The notes: generated by a model not told the origin, from the letters alone. DNA of 64,000 nucleotides from Vibrio sp. Isolate34 (GCF_022397915.1 NZ_JAKEUO010000005.1:54492-118491), one strand, 5' to 3'; counted from the first letter of the stretch, positions 7,415-17,632 are shown. Made by a program: numbers and translations.

Positions 7415-8640
7415 AACTGAATACCATCACAATTGCCATCACTCTAGTTGCTGGTTTAAGCATCTTTGCAGCCCTCGCTTACAACGGTTCTCAAGTTGCT
7501 CCAGCACCTCAGAAGGCGAATGAACTCACGGTTTCCGAGTCTCAAGCTATGTCTGCTGATACTCAGTCTATTGAAACGACAACTTTGGCTGCATCACAGC
7601 AGCAACAAGTGTCTGTGGTACTCGCAACATTGGGTGACTACCAAGCCGAAGTGGTGGGTTATGGCGAAGCAAAGTCGCGTTACGAGTTGATGTTCTCAAC
7701 AGAAGTCGGTGGCCGAGTAGAAACGATCAGCTCGCAGTTTGAAACTGGGCAAGTGATTGGCCAAGGTGAGGTGATCGCCAATATTGATTCGACCAGTTAC
7801 CAACAAGCGGTAACGCAAGCTAAGGCGAATGTGGCTCAAGCTCAACTGGATTTATTGGAAGAACAAAGACAAGGCGAACAAGCTAAGTCTGAATGGCAAC
7901 GTTCTGGTTTGTCTGGCGAGCCTGATTCACCTTTGGTATTGCGTGAGCCACAACTGGCACAAGTAACAGCAGCTCTCGAAAACGCTAAGCTTGAATTGGT
8001 AAAGGCTGAACAAGACCTCGAAAAAACAACCTTGGTGGCCCCTTTTGATTCGTTGGTCGTGAGTCGTGATGTTCAACCGGGAAGCTACGCACAAACGGGC
8101 GCACAGATCGCTACGTTATACAGCATCGACGAGGTTGAAGTTTCTGTGCCTCTTTCAGAAAGCCAATGGTTGAGCCTGCCAAGTAGCGATAACACGCAAT
8201 TGAAAGAGCAGCCGTGGCCAGTGACTCTGTCGAGTTCTGATGGTCAATTCCAATGGCAAGGCTATGTGGAGCGAGTAGAGCAGCACTTACAGCAAGATAC
8301 GCGTCAGCGTTCATTGATCGTTAAAGTCGACAACCCTTTGGAGCAAGAGAAAGATCTTTACCCAGGCACATTCGTACAGGCAACGATCTCTGGCAAGCAA
8401 TTAACTCAATTGTGGGAGCTTCCGGCTTCTGCACTTTCGCAGCAGGGTGACCTGTGGTTTGTCGATGACAACGGTCAGCTTTCTAAATCAAACGCGGATG
8501 TTGAGTTTGAAAAGGGCGGTTTGATTTACATCGACCCAACCAAACTGGGTGTGGACATTGACGATAGTGTTCAAGTGGTTAAGCGTCCGTTAAGTAGCTT
8601 TAAAGCGGGCATGGTCGTTCTAGCTAAGGCGGAGAGTTAA
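7411..8640 (+). CDS. RND efflux periplasmic adaptor (membrane fusion protein)
   Basis: 409 residues with an N-terminal membrane anchor (about residues 5-25) and no lipobox. Beta-barrel, lipoyl and hairpin regions of the HlyD/AcrA type are visible: the lipoyl half EVGGRVETISSQFETGQVIG, a short coiled-coil hairpin with VTQAKANVAQAQLDLLEEQ and AALENAKLELVKAEQDLEK, then the second lipoyl half TTLVAPFDSLVVSRDVQPG. It links the inner-membrane pump to the outer-membrane duct. The start overlaps the stop of the outer-membrane factor by 4 nt and the stop is 2 nt before the pump gene, showing translational coupling. Confidence 0.92.
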   Translation: MKLNTITIAITLVAGLSIFAALAYNGSQVAPAPQKANELTVSESQAMSADTQSIETTTLAASQQQQVSVVLATLGDYQAEVVGYGEAKSRYELMFSTEVGGRVETISSQFETGQVIGQGEVIANIDSTSYQQAVTQAKANVAQAQLDLLEEQRQGEQAKSEWQRSGLSGEPDSPLVLREPQLAQVTAALENAKLELVKAEQDLEKTTLVAPFDSLVVSRDVQPGSYAQTGAQIATLYSIDEVEVSVPLSESQWLSLPSSDNTQLKEQPWPVTLSSSDGQFQWQGYVERVEQHLQQDTRQRSLIVKVDNPLEQEKDLYPGTFVQATISGKQLTQLWELPASALSQQGDLWFVDDNGQLSKSNADVEFEKGGLIYIDPTKLGVDIDDSVQVVKRPLSSFKAGMVVLAKAES

Positions 8641-8642
8641 TC

Positions 8643-11600
8643 ATGTCTCATGATTGGAAACCTAATAATCAAGTGAGCAGTAACCAGACGCCAAGCAAGC
8701 CACATACTGGCGCTATCGCATGGTTCGCGAACAACTCCGTGGCGGCAAACTTACTGTTAGTGGGCGTGATCATCATTGGTCTGTTATCACTGAACTCATT
8801 GCGTAAAGAGGCGTTTCCAAGCCTTGAACCTGATGTGGTGACAGTGTCGGTGACCTATGACAGTGGTGACCCTGTTCAGGCGGAAGAAGGGCTCGCGATT
8901 AAGATCGAAGATGCGTTAGAAACCGTGCCGGGCATTAAGCGTATAACGTCGACTTCTGATGCCAACGGTAGCCATGTTTCGATTGAGAAAACGAGCACTT
9001 ACGATCTTGATACCCTATTAGCCGACGTGAAAACCAAGGTTGATGCAATCAATAACCTGCCTGCAGGCGCTGATAATCCAGTGATTGATAAGGCTCGTAT
9101 GCAAGATCACGCCTTATGGGTACAGCTTTATGGGGATGCAGACAGAGCAACGCTTCAAAGCTTAGCCGAGCAACTTAAGTCGGATTTACTGAGTCAGTCT
9201 TCGATTCGCGATCTGGAAATCAAGGCCAAGGCTGATCCTATGATTTCAGTCGAGGTTGATGAGAACAAGCTACAAGCTTACGGTTTAACTCTGACTGACG
9301 TTTCAGAAGCGATCAATGCTGAATCTTCTGCTGCAATCTCTACTAGCCTTCGCAACGGTGAAAAAACGGTTCGTTTGAAGGTGTCGAAACAGGCGTATGA
9401 GATCCAAGATTTCAATGCAATTCCGGTGATGACGACCACTGATGGCACTCAAATTACACTGGGTGACATTGCCAACGTCGAAGACATGTTTGCCGACGAT
9501 ACCTTCATGCTGTCTCGTTATAACCAACAGAATGCGATGGCGATTCAGATTGTAATGGATGAATACGGAGACGTCGTCAGCATTGTTGAGCAAGTAGAGA
9601 AAGTGGTAGATCGTTGGGAAAACAGCAACATGCTACCTAGCGATGTCGAAATCGAAACTTGGTACGACAAAAGTACTATGATCAAAGACCGTTTGAGCCT
9701 GTTGGTGAAGAACGCGCTCACCGGTATCGCTTTGGTATTCATCGTGTTAGCAGTGTTCCTTAACGTGCGTGTCGCTTTCTGGGTAGCAGCGGGCTTACCG
9801 TTTGTCTTTTTTGGCACCATGTTCTTCATGACCGACACCTTTATAGGGTTAACCATCAATGAAATGACCACCTTTGGTTTCATTATGGCGCTCGGGATAG
9901 TGGTCGATGATGCTGTGGTGGTCGGGGAGAGTATCTACTCCACGCGCAAAGAAGAAGGCGACTCGATAGGCAGTACCATTCGAGGCACTATGAAGGTGGC
10001 GTCACCGACCATATTTGGTGTGTTAACGACCGTCGTTGCCTTCTTAGCTCTCGCTAATGTTGAAGGCAAAATGGGGCAGATTTATGCTCAGTTCGGCACG
10101 GTCGTGACCATCTGTTTGTTACTCTCTTTGGTTGAGTCTAAATTTATTCTGCCATCGCACCTTGCACACATTAATACCAAGCGCAGTGAGAAGAAGGGGC
10201 TGTGGGCTCGTGTTCAACACGCTGCCGATACAGGATTAGGTTGGTTCAATAAGCGCATCTACTGCCCTGTGATTGAATGGGCGCTGAAACTGCGTTACGC
10301 CGTGGTGATGGTTTTCGTGTCGCTACTAATCTTAGTAGCAGGATTACCAATGACGGGCGCGGTTCGTGTGGCGTTTTTCCCTGATATGCCGGGTGACACG
10401 GTGACTGCTGATATGTCGATGCAAAACGATGCGAGCTTTGGCCAAACACAACAAAACTTATTAGTACTTGAAGCGGCGGCAACACAAACAGATGAAACAT
10501 TGAGGGCGCAATACGGTGCTCAAGATGAAGCATCGGAACTGTTAAGCCTTCAGGTTATCGCCGATGCCGATGATTCTGGCCAAGTGAAAATTGAATTGGA
10601 CAGCGACAGTGTTTACACATCGAACGAGTTTGCAAACGCATGGCAAGAGGCTGTTGGCCAAATGGAAGGGGTTAAGAAGCTCAAAATCTTGTCTAAAATG
10701 GAGATGGTCGACAACTTCAAAGTAGAACTGAAAGCGTGGAATGAAGAATCAGTGACTGCGGCAGGCAATGAGTTCTTAACCAAGCTGCAATCTATTGACG
10801 GCGTGAGTGGCATTGATCATAACTTGGATCTTGGCGAACCTCAGTATCGTTTCGAATTAACACAGCAAGGCCGTGCATTAGGTTTTGATACAGCAAGCCT
10901 TTCACAGCAAGTATTACAGGCGTTTGGTGGTGACATCGTTCAGCAATTCCAACGTGGTAAAGATGAGGTTAAAGTTCGAGTTCGTTACCCAGAATCGGAT
11001 CGCCAAACCATTGCGGATATTAAGCAATCAAGCGTGAGAACCAACGACGGTACCGTGGTGCCTTTGAGTACGGTTGCGGAAGTACATTCAGATTACCAAG
11101 TATCAGAGATCACACGCATTGATAGCCAACGCGCGGTATATATCAGTGCAGTATTAGATAAAGACGTGGTGGCACCGGCAGAGCTTGTTCGTCAGCTGCA
11201 AGACACATTAGTACCGGATCTAGAAGCACAATACCCGGGGCTAACGGTCGATTTTGCAGGCGAAACGGAAGAGCAAGAAGAGACGGCTAGCTCGATGATG
11301 AGTATTTTTGTGCTCGCTATGATCGCCATTTACACGCTGCTTGCTATCCCGCTGAAGTCTTACATTCAGCCAGTGATCATCATGACGGCGATTCCCTTTG
11401 GTATTGTTGGCGCAATCTTAGGACACTGGTGGAATGACTTAACAATCAGTATCCTATCGTTAAACGGTATTCTTGCGCTGAGCGGTGTGGTGGTGAATGA
11501 CAGCTTGTTGTTGGTTTCTCGTTTTAACGAGCTAATCAAAGAAAAAGGTAAGTCAGTTCACGATGCTATTGTTGAAGCGTGTTCAGGTCGACTGAGAGCC

Positions 11601-11831
11601 GTATTACTTACATCGGTGACAACGTTCGCAGGTTTAACGCCACTATTAAGTGAAACGTCTTTGCAGGCTCAATTCCTGATTCCAGCGGCAGCGGCACTAG
11701 GCTACGGTATTTTGTTTGCGACCTTTATTACACTGATTCTGACACCTGCACTATTAATGATTCAGTGTGAGATTAAGTCGCTGATTCTTAAAGTCACAAA
11801 TCGAGTCAAAGGCGTTGAACAAACAGCTTAA
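8643..11831 (+). CDS. RND efflux pump permease (AcrB/HAE-1 superfamily)
   Basis: 1062 residues, with 12 expected membrane segments and two large periplasmic loops. TM1 follows GAIAWFANNSVAANLLL. TM4 keeps the proton-relay Asp pair in GIVVDDAVVVGESIY. In TM10 the position of AcrB Lys940 appears to be non-charged, in LSGVVVNDSLLLVSRF, a pattern of the non-AcrB branch of the family; this comes from a by-eye alignment. The protein exports amphipathic compounds using proton flow; the substrate cannot be predicted. The gene lies between its adaptor and a dedicated two-component system. Confidence 0.93.
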   Translation: MSHDWKPNNQVSSNQTPSKPHTGAIAWFANNSVAANLLLVGVIIIGLLSLNSLRKEAFPSLEPDVVTVSVTYDSGDPVQAEEGLAIKIEDALETVPGIKRITSTSDANGSHVSIEKTSTYDLDTLLADVKTKVDAINNLPAGADNPVIDKARMQDHALWVQLYGDADRATLQSLAEQLKSDLLSQSSIRDLEIKAKADPMISVEVDENKLQAYGLTLTDVSEAINAESSAAISTSLRNGEKTVRLKVSKQAYEIQDFNAIPVMTTTDGTQITLGDIANVEDMFADDTFMLSRYNQQNAMAIQIVMDEYGDVVSIVEQVEKVVDRWENSNMLPSDVEIETWYDKSTMIKDRLSLLVKNALTGIALVFIVLAVFLNVRVAFWVAAGLPFVFFGTMFFMTDTFIGLTINEMTTFGFIMALGIVVDDAVVVGESIYSTRKEEGDSIGSTIRGTMKVASPTIFGVLTTVVAFLALANVEGKMGQIYAQFGTVVTICLLLSLVESKFILPSHLAHINTKRSEKKGLWARVQHAADTGLGWFNKRIYCPVIEWALKLRYAVVMVFVSLLILVAGLPMTGAVRVAFFPDMPGDTVTADMSMQNDASFGQTQQNLLVLEAAATQTDETLRAQYGAQDEASELLSLQVIADADDSGQVKIELDSDSVYTSNEFANAWQEAVGQMEGVKKLKILSKMEMVDNFKVELKAWNEESVTAAGNEFLTKLQSIDGVSGIDHNLDLGEPQYRFELTQQGRALGFDTASLSQQVLQAFGGDIVQQFQRGKDEVKVRVRYPESDRQTIADIKQSSVRTNDGTVVPLSTVAEVHSDYQVSEITRIDSQRAVYISAVLDKDVVAPAELVRQLQDTLVPDLEAQYPGLTVDFAGETEEQEETASSMMSIFVLAMIAIYTLLAIPLKSYIQPVIIMTAIPFGIVGAILGHWWNDLTISILSLNGILALSGVVVNDSLLLVSRFNELIKEKGKSVHDAIVEACSGRLRAVLLTSVTTFAGLTPLLSETSLQAQFLIPAAAALGYGILFATFITLILTPALLMIQCEIKSLILKVTNRVKGVEQTA

Positions 11832-11952
11832 CAATGGCTAAGCTAATGATATCTAGGCTGATGGTTGCCGAGTGAGCCTCTGCTACATCGGTCTAGGTTC
11901 ATTACAGAAGCGCACCTTACCAGCCACAATACAACTAACAATAGAGGTCGTC

Positions 11953-12666
11953 ATGATGGCAGAATCCGTCACTAATAAACTCACAGATAAGCTTCAATTG
12001 CTCTTGGTTGAAGACGACCTTGATTTGGCGACGGCTGTCATCGATTACCTCGATTTAGAAGATATTCAATGCGATCACGCAGCGAATGGTCTAGCTGGTC
12101 TCAACCTTATCGAAACCAACCGCTATGATGCGGTAATTCTCGATCTTAACTTGCCCAAAATGAATGGCTTGCAGGTGTGTGAGAACTTGCGAGCACAGGG
12201 CATTGATACACCCGTATTGATGCTGACGGCGCGTGACACGCTTGATGATAAGTTGACGGGTTTTTCTAAAGGTGCCGATGATTACTTGATCAAACCATTT
12301 GCGATGGAAGAGTTGATTGTTCGAGCGCAAGTATTGGCAAAGCGACGCAGCGGCCAGGTGAGCCGCTTATCGGTGAGTGATTTGGAGATCGACCTTAAAC
12401 AACATCAAGCTTATCGCGCGAATTTACCTCTCAAGCTTTCTCCAACTGCACTCAAAATCTTAGAGGTGTTGATGCGTTCTAGTCCCAATCCTGTTTCACG
12501 AGAGACGATCATGCAGGGCGTGTGGGGCGACGATCAGCCCGACAGTAATAGCTTAAAAGTGCATATCTTCAACCTACGTAAACAAGTTGATGCTGAACAA
12601 GACAATAAGTTGCTGCATACCATTGCGGGCAAAGGCTTTGCGATTAAGGAGTTACGACAAGAATGA
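11953..12666 (+). CDS. OmpR-family response regulator of the efflux operon
   Basis: 237 residues from the chosen ATG at 11953: AGAGG at 11943-11947 supports it or the adjacent ATG at 11956; the longer frame opening with GTG at 11872 lacks a ribosome-binding site and adds no homologous sequence. The receiver has the acidic pair in LLVEDDLDLA, phospho-Asp in VILDLNLPKMNG, Thr in LMLTARD and Lys in LIKPF. The C-terminal winged helix includes LSPTALKILEVLM and SNSLKVHIFNLRKQ. It probably controls its own operon through the TTAAC repeats upstream of it. It overlaps the kinase gene by 4 nt. Confidence 0.92.
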   Translation: MMAESVTNKLTDKLQLLLVEDDLDLATAVIDYLDLEDIQCDHAANGLAGLNLIETNRYDAVILDLNLPKMNGLQVCENLRAQGIDTPVLMLTARDTLDDKLTGFSKGADDYLIKPFAMEELIVRAQVLAKRRSGQVSRLSVSDLEIDLKQHQAYRANLPLKLSPTALKILEVLMRSSPNPVSRETIMQGVWGDDQPDSNSLKVHIFNLRKQVDAEQDNKLLHTIAGKGFAIKELRQE

Positions 12667-13916
12667 AGATCAGACCAAGTTTAAGGATCTACGTTTTATT
12701 GGTGATTCTGGTTACAGGTGTCACGACGATTCTGGTTCTGTCTGCATTGAGCGTAAAATACTTTGTCTCGGGTATGGATATCGCGATGCGTGGTTCTATG
12801 ATTGCTCAAGCTCAGCAAGACGCGGTGAAACCGGGCAAACCGATGAACAATCAAGAATTTACTGTAGCAACTCAATGGAGCGATCTTCCACAAAGCATCC
12901 AGAACAACCTTAAGCAGAATGAACTCCAATTCGACCTCATCACAAAAATGGTCATTGGGAAATCCATATTCTCACCGCCAGAGGAAGGGTACTTCGCCAT
13001 GAAGGTGATGAAAGGTGATGAGGTTCGTTATGTTTCCGCGGTGTTTAGTCAAAAACACGATCCCTTCAAAAACGAAGAAGGGCTTCCGCACTTTGTGACG
13101 ATTTTTTTGACCGCATTAGGCACGATTGCGCTGTTCGTTGTTATTCTGATTCTGGTATTACGTAAGGTGGCATCGCCTGTAGAACAGCTAAAGAATTGGG
13201 CTAAGTCGTTAGACCAAGATAACCTGAGTGAACCGACTCCCGATTTTCATTTCAGTGAGCTGAACACCTTGGCTAACATCATTCGTGACAGCTTAAGTTC
13301 GGTTCAAAGCAGCTTAGAACGAGAGCAGAAGTTCTTAGGTTACGCGAGTCACGAGTTACGCACACCCATCGCGGTAACAAGAACCAACAGTGAACTGTTA
13401 GAAAAGCTGATTCAGAAAGGTAAGAGCCCAGAAAAGCAGCTTGAAGTGATAGATCGAATTAAGCGTGCAGGCTTCACCATGACAGACCTGACAGAAACCT
13501 TGTTGTGGCTAACGCGACAACAAGACAAAGACCTGCCTGTACAAAACACACATCTTGGCGATATGCTGCAACAGATAAACCATGACCTAACCTATCTATT
13601 GAATGGCAAGGCTGTAGTCGTGAACCTTGAGAGCGATGACACACAGTGCCAGTTACCAGTCGGGTTAACCCGAATCGTATTAACTAACTTGATTCGTAAT
13701 GCCTTCCAACACACAGGAAGCGGTACTGTGGATATGGTTCAAGTCGGTTCAAAAGTCACTATTGTTAACCACAACACCGACGGCACGGTAGAAGATAATA
13801 ATCTTGGCTTTGGTCTAGGGCTAGAGTTAACCGAAAAACTGCTCGCACAATATCAATGGCAATATCACAACCAAGAGTTGGCTGGTGGTCGTGAAGTGTG
13901 GGTAGATTTCTCATAA
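12663..13916 (+). CDS. Sensor histidine kinase of the efflux operon
   Basis: 417 residues with two membrane segments (about residues 8-30 and 150-172) enclosing a roughly 115-residue periplasmic sensor region, then a HAMP-like linker, the H-box FLGYASHELRTPIAV, an N-box LTNLIRNAFQHTG and a short G-box GFGLGLELTEKLL. The ATP-binding domain is compact, with the G1 region reduced. It phosphorylates the preceding regulator. The gene overlaps the regulator by 4 nt (ATGA) and the methyltransferase start by 1 nt (TAATG). Confidence 0.9.
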   Translation: MKIRPSLRIYVLLVILVTGVTTILVLSALSVKYFVSGMDIAMRGSMIAQAQQDAVKPGKPMNNQEFTVATQWSDLPQSIQNNLKQNELQFDLITKMVIGKSIFSPPEEGYFAMKVMKGDEVRYVSAVFSQKHDPFKNEEGLPHFVTIFLTALGTIALFVVILILVLRKVASPVEQLKNWAKSLDQDNLSEPTPDFHFSELNTLANIIRDSLSSVQSSLEREQKFLGYASHELRTPIAVTRTNSELLEKLIQKGKSPEKQLEVIDRIKRAGFTMTDLTETLLWLTRQQDKDLPVQNTHLGDMLQQINHDLTYLLNGKAVVVNLESDDTQCQLPVGLTRIVLTNLIRNAFQHTGSGTVDMVQVGSKVTIVNHNTDGTVEDNNLGFGLGLELTEKLLAQYQWQYHNQELAGGREVWVDFS

Positions 13917-14527
13917 TGCACTGGCGTGATCGTTTTAAGGTGTATTGGTACCACCGAAAGCAAACAAACCGCTCGAACGGCGATAAGGCTAAAGCATTAG
14001 GTTGGACTAACGAAGAGAGCCAACTGTGTCGCTTCGAAGTCATTGCGCGCTCGGCCGACTTTGAAAAGAAGAGTGTTTTGGATTTGGGTTGTGGCTATGG
14101 AGAGCTGTTTGAATTGCTCGACTGCATCTACCACATTCAATCTTACACCGGTGTTGACCAACACGCAGGCTTTCTAAAGAAGGAGAAGCAAAACTACACA
14201 GAAGATCGTTGTCGGTTTTTGTCTGGTGATATGAGCAAAATGAACCTTGAGGCCCACGACATTGTTATCGCTAGTGGTTCACTGAATTATACCTCTCGTG
14301 ATTCCGACTACCTGACAAACATGATTACTCGCATGTATGAATTGGCGAATCAGACGGTGATTTTTAATCTTCTCAACTCAAGCCAATATCCTTCACGTAA
14401 TACCTTGATGAGTTATCACCCTCAGGGCGTATATCGCTTCTGTAAATCACTTTGTGAGGATGTCTCTTTAGTAGAAGGCTACGCAGAAGGGGATTTTACG
14501 ATAGTGATGAACAAAGTCTGCCCCTAA
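13916..14527 (+). CDS. Class I SAM-dependent methyltransferase
   Basis: 203 residues from the ATG at 13916, which overlaps the kinase stop in TAATG and is preferred over an upstream GTG inside the kinase gene. The Rossmann methyltransferase motif I is VLDLGCGYGELFELL, followed by acidic YTGVDQH (motif II) and a motif IV-like HDIVIASGSLNYTS. It is cytosolic and co-transcribed as the last gene of the efflux operon. The substrate is unknown; modification of an exported metabolite or a small-molecule resistance role is conceivable but not shown. Confidence 0.85.
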   Translation: MHWRDRFKVYWYHRKQTNRSNGDKAKALGWTNEESQLCRFEVIARSADFEKKSVLDLGCGYGELFELLDCIYHIQSYTGVDQHAGFLKKEKQNYTEDRCRFLSGDMSKMNLEAHDIVIASGSLNYTSRDSDYLTNMITRMYELANQTVIFNLLNSSQYPSRNTLMSYHPQGVYRFCKSLCEDVSLVEGYAEGDFTIVMNKVCP

Positions 14528-14570
14528 GTTCAAACCTAAACCAGAGCGAAATGATGGTGTGGTAAGAATT

Positions 14571-14607
14571 AAAAAAGCCGCAGGCCTCGAAAGGTATGCG
14601 GCTTTTT
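14571..14607. terminator. Bidirectional terminator between convergent genes
   Basis: Arms AAAAAGCCGCA and TGCGGCTTTTT with inner GGCC/GGT pairing. The A and T tracts on both sides allow it to end the efflux operon and the minus-strand gene at 14637-15827. Confidence 0.85.
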
Positions 14608-14636
14608 GGGTTCTAAGACCAACCTAGGTATCGCTG

Positions 14637-15827
14637 CTAGTTCTTCTTCGGTTGGTTTTTAATGAGTCCGTAAGGGACGTTAGTAAACACCCTAGGGTTG
14701 CCTTCATAAGTCGGCGCTTCATTTACTTGCTGCCAATCGAGTAGCATGATGGCTAACACGTTACGGTGCTCACCATACTCCAGGTCAAAATCGCCAGTAA
14801 TTGAAGGGATCATGCCCTTTTTCTCATCGATTGAAGCTTGAATTGCGAGTCGAGTTTTCTCTACTACTGGATCATCTTCTAAACCTGCCAATAAGAAGGT
14901 TAATCCAACCTCGGCAATCACATCCTCTTTCGCTCGAAGCAGAATCGTATCGATATTTTCTCTGAAGTAATCGTAGATCCATTGATGATCTTGTTCGTTT
15001 ACTCGATGCTGATAGTATTCGGAATCGCCAAAGATCACGTGTGTCATACCATAGATCTTGTTGCCAAATTGCTGGCTCGAAAGCTTTTTGTCTTTGTCGT
15101 CTGGGTATGCTTTTTTGAAGGTATCAACGAACTCATCAACGACATCCTGTTCACCCAGCTGGCGCAGCCAGTAAACTTGATTCGCAAGTTGAGCGGCCCA
15201 CGCTTTCACCATGTCTTCATTGGTTACATAACGTGAAAAGTCATAACGACGAATGATTTCACGCAGTTTTGCATCGTTTTTGTGTTCCAAGCCGTATTCG
15301 TTCGCACGCGCCATAGAACCCAGAAGGTCGACACCTAGGTACAGATACTCAGGCATGTGCTTGGTGATGTTGTAGCGTCGAACACTGCGTTCATCGTCGT
15401 CGCCGACATAAGAAGCCACGCGTTTCTCTGAGTACAGTACGATTTGTTCCATGGTGTGAACATCATTCGATAGATGGCTGAGCTTGCTTGATACGCGCGC
15501 CATATCACTCCACACCGCGGCAGAATATTTGTCGTCTAATGTTTGTCGATACATACGCAAACCATAGTGACCCTCTTTGAATGCTGGCAGGGTGAAGAGT
15601 TGGCTTTCGTAGGTAGTGCGAATCAAATCTGCGGATTGTTTGAAAGATTGTTCTTGAGAGTAGAGAGAATCAGCTTGTGATTGAACATTTGGTACGCTTG
15701 TTGCTTGTATGTTAACACGCTCTTGTACGTTAACAGTCTGTTGCTCGTCAGAAGTCGCTTGTACTTGAAACGCTGCTGCGACCGAGGCAGATAACAAAGT
15801 GCACAGAGTGAGAGTTTTTAGCTTCAT
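14637..15827 (-). CDS. Secreted/periplasmic protein, DUF3541-like
   Basis: 396 residues with a Sec signal peptide (MKLKTLTLCTLLSASVAAAFQVQA, cleavage after VQA or nearby). The mature protein is mostly alpha-helical and rich in aromatic and charged residues, with segments such as YLYLGVDLLGSMARANEYGLEH and EVGLTFLLAGLEDDPVVEKTR. I associate it with the DUF3541 family found in Vibrio, from memory and with moderate confidence. It is transcribed alone. No catalytic motif is evident. The 287 bp upstream of it, shared with the cyclase gene to the right, hold no feature I can name. Confidence 0.65.
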   Translation of the reverse strand: MKLKTLTLCTLLSASVAAAFQVQATSDEQQTVNVQERVNIQATSVPNVQSQADSLYSQEQSFKQSADLIRTTYESQLFTLPAFKEGHYGLRMYRQTLDDKYSAAVWSDMARVSSKLSHLSNDVHTMEQIVLYSEKRVASYVGDDDERSVRRYNITKHMPEYLYLGVDLLGSMARANEYGLEHKNDAKLREIIRRYDFSRYVTNEDMVKAWAAQLANQVYWLRQLGEQDVVDEFVDTFKKAYPDDKDKKLSSQQFGNKIYGMTHVIFGDSEYYQHRVNEQDHQWIYDYFRENIDTILLRAKEDVIAEVGLTFLLAGLEDDPVVEKTRLAIQASIDEKKGMIPSITGDFDLEYGEHRNVLAIMLLDWQQVNEAPTYEGNPRVFTNVPYGLIKNQPKKN

Positions 15828-16114
15828 GTTTTTACGGTACCAAGCTGATTAATTGTAAGTATAAAATAACACTGATGAATTCTTTAATGTAAGGTTTGGG
15901 TCAATACAATGTAAGCTTTAAAAGGTTCATTAAGGTTTTTTGATTTATTAATCAGTGTAGTTAACTCACAGTGAAGTGATGAATCGCTCAATAATGAAAT
16001 GATACCCAACGCAAAGTGTGGATTTTTAACTGCTTGTCGGCATACTGAAAGAATTAGCCAGAAATGAGCCGATTGAAGGCAGTAAACAGAACAAAAAGTG
16101 TTAGAGGTTCGTGA

Positions 16115-17482
16115 ATGCCAAGAGGTTCCAGCAAGCAATTGCCTGCCAAATTATTATCTTTGTTGTTTTTTCTAGTGGTCGTGAGTGCTATAGAGTTTTT
16201 TCACGCCAAGCAATTAACTTTTCTCAAAAACGAATCGTATTCAGAGGCAAAAAATCAACTATCCATTATTCGTTCTCGGATTGAAGTCGCGATCGTGTCA
16301 GACATGTATATCCTCAATGATTTCTCGACTCTGGTATCCATCAACCCGAATGGTGACCAAAAAGAATGGGAACAAATTGTTCAAAATATTATTCGTGATG
16401 GCTTCAATATTCGATTGATTGGCCTTGCTGAAAACGATGTACTTAATTTCGTTTATCCAATGGAAGGCAATGAGCAGATCCTCGGGATTGATTACCGTGA
16501 CCACCCAAGCCAATGGGAGTCGATTGAAATCGCACGTAATATTGGCAATACCTTTATTGCGGGACCATTTGATCTGTTTCAAGGTGGTCAAGCCTTGATT
16601 ACGCGCACGCCTATCTTTAGAGATCCTCCCTTTAATCAAGACTATTGGGGTGTGTCGAGTGCGGTGATTGATCTCGATGCGCTGCTGAAAGATGTGGGCA
16701 TCGGCAAGATTGAGAAAAAATACGAATTGGCAATACGTGGAACCAACAGCGCCGGCAAAGAGGGCGATGTTTTCTATGGCAAACCAAGCGTCTTCTCGAA
16801 TGCGTTTACGACAGAGCAGGTGAGCTTCCCTTATGGTGGCTGGTACCTTGCGTTGTCAGGCAATGAACATGTGTTGATGGATGTGCCTTGGTACCGTGTT
16901 CATGGGGTGAGGCTAGTGGGTTACACCCTAATGCTGATTCTAGCGGTTGCTTACATTATGATTTACAGGCTCTATCGCATTGCGGATAGCCGTTCAATGC
17001 ATGATGAACTGACGATGCTACCTAATCGCCGTTACTTCATGTACAGCCTCAAGCAAGCGTTCAAAACGGTACAAAAGCAGAAAACCAAAACCTTTGCAGT
17101 GGTCAACATCGACCTAGATGCCTTTAAGGCCATCAATGATACCTATGGTCACGCCGCGGGTGACAAAGTCTTGATTGAGTGTGCTAAACGAATCAAGAGT
17201 AAGCTGCGTACCTCAGATATTGTCGCGAGGATGGGCGGGGATGAGTTCCTCGTCCTGTTACCGCGCATTATCGATGAAGAACATGTGGCATCGATTACCA
17301 ATAAACTGCAAGGCGCGATCTGCGAAACGCCTGTGGTTTATGAAACGCACTCAATTTATCTCAGAATCAGTGTGGGGTGGGTTGTTTATAACGACTGCTT
17401 CAACGATGTGGATGGCCTTTTAAAAGCCGCTGATGAAAAAATGTACGAGCAGAAGCGTCAGATAACCTCGACAGAATCTTAG
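16115..17482 (+). CDS. CHASE-domain diguanylate cyclase
   Basis: 455 residues: a membrane segment at about 12-30, a periplasmic CHASE sensor domain (about 40-235, with NFVYPMEGNEQILGIDYR and IAGPFDLFQGGQALITRTP), a second membrane segment near 270-290, and a C-terminal GGDEF domain. The active site is intact (RMGGDEFLVLLPR), as are NIDLDAFKAINDTYGH and the RTSD inhibitory site five residues before GGDEF. It should make c-di-GMP in response to a small extracellular ligand and be subject to product inhibition. AGAGG sits 7 nt before the ATG. Confidence 0.92.
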   Translation: MPRGSSKQLPAKLLSLLFFLVVVSAIEFFHAKQLTFLKNESYSEAKNQLSIIRSRIEVAIVSDMYILNDFSTLVSINPNGDQKEWEQIVQNIIRDGFNIRLIGLAENDVLNFVYPMEGNEQILGIDYRDHPSQWESIEIARNIGNTFIAGPFDLFQGGQALITRTPIFRDPPFNQDYWGVSSAVIDLDALLKDVGIGKIEKKYELAIRGTNSAGKEGDVFYGKPSVFSNAFTTEQVSFPYGGWYLALSGNEHVLMDVPWYRVHGVRLVGYTLMLILAVAYIMIYRLYRIADSRSMHDELTMLPNRRYFMYSLKQAFKTVQKQKTKTFAVVNIDLDAFKAINDTYGHAAGDKVLIECAKRIKSKLRTSDIVARMGGDEFLVLLPRIIDEEHVASITNKLQGAICETPVVYETHSIYLRISVGWVVYNDCFNDVDGLLKAADEKMYEQKRQITSTES

Positions 17483-17632
17483 TTGCGATTAGAATTTAGT
17501 TGCTGAATGTGGGGAAAAGCCTCAGAATACCGCGCTTTGCTCCGTATCAATCATCTGATCAGCAAAAGCTGTAGCAACGCCATTTTTACGGTGTTGCTCA
17601 TACTAAATGTTATTCAACTGAGAAAATAATCT

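Noticed and set aside
9545..9883. 112-residue minus-strand ORF within the RND pump gene
   Set aside because: Fully inside the pump reading frame, with no independent support; typical shadow ORF.
11872..11952. Longer N-terminus of the efflux response regulator from GTG
   Set aside because: No ribosome-binding site and no receiver homology in the extra 27 codons; AGAGG supports the ATG at 11953 or 11956.
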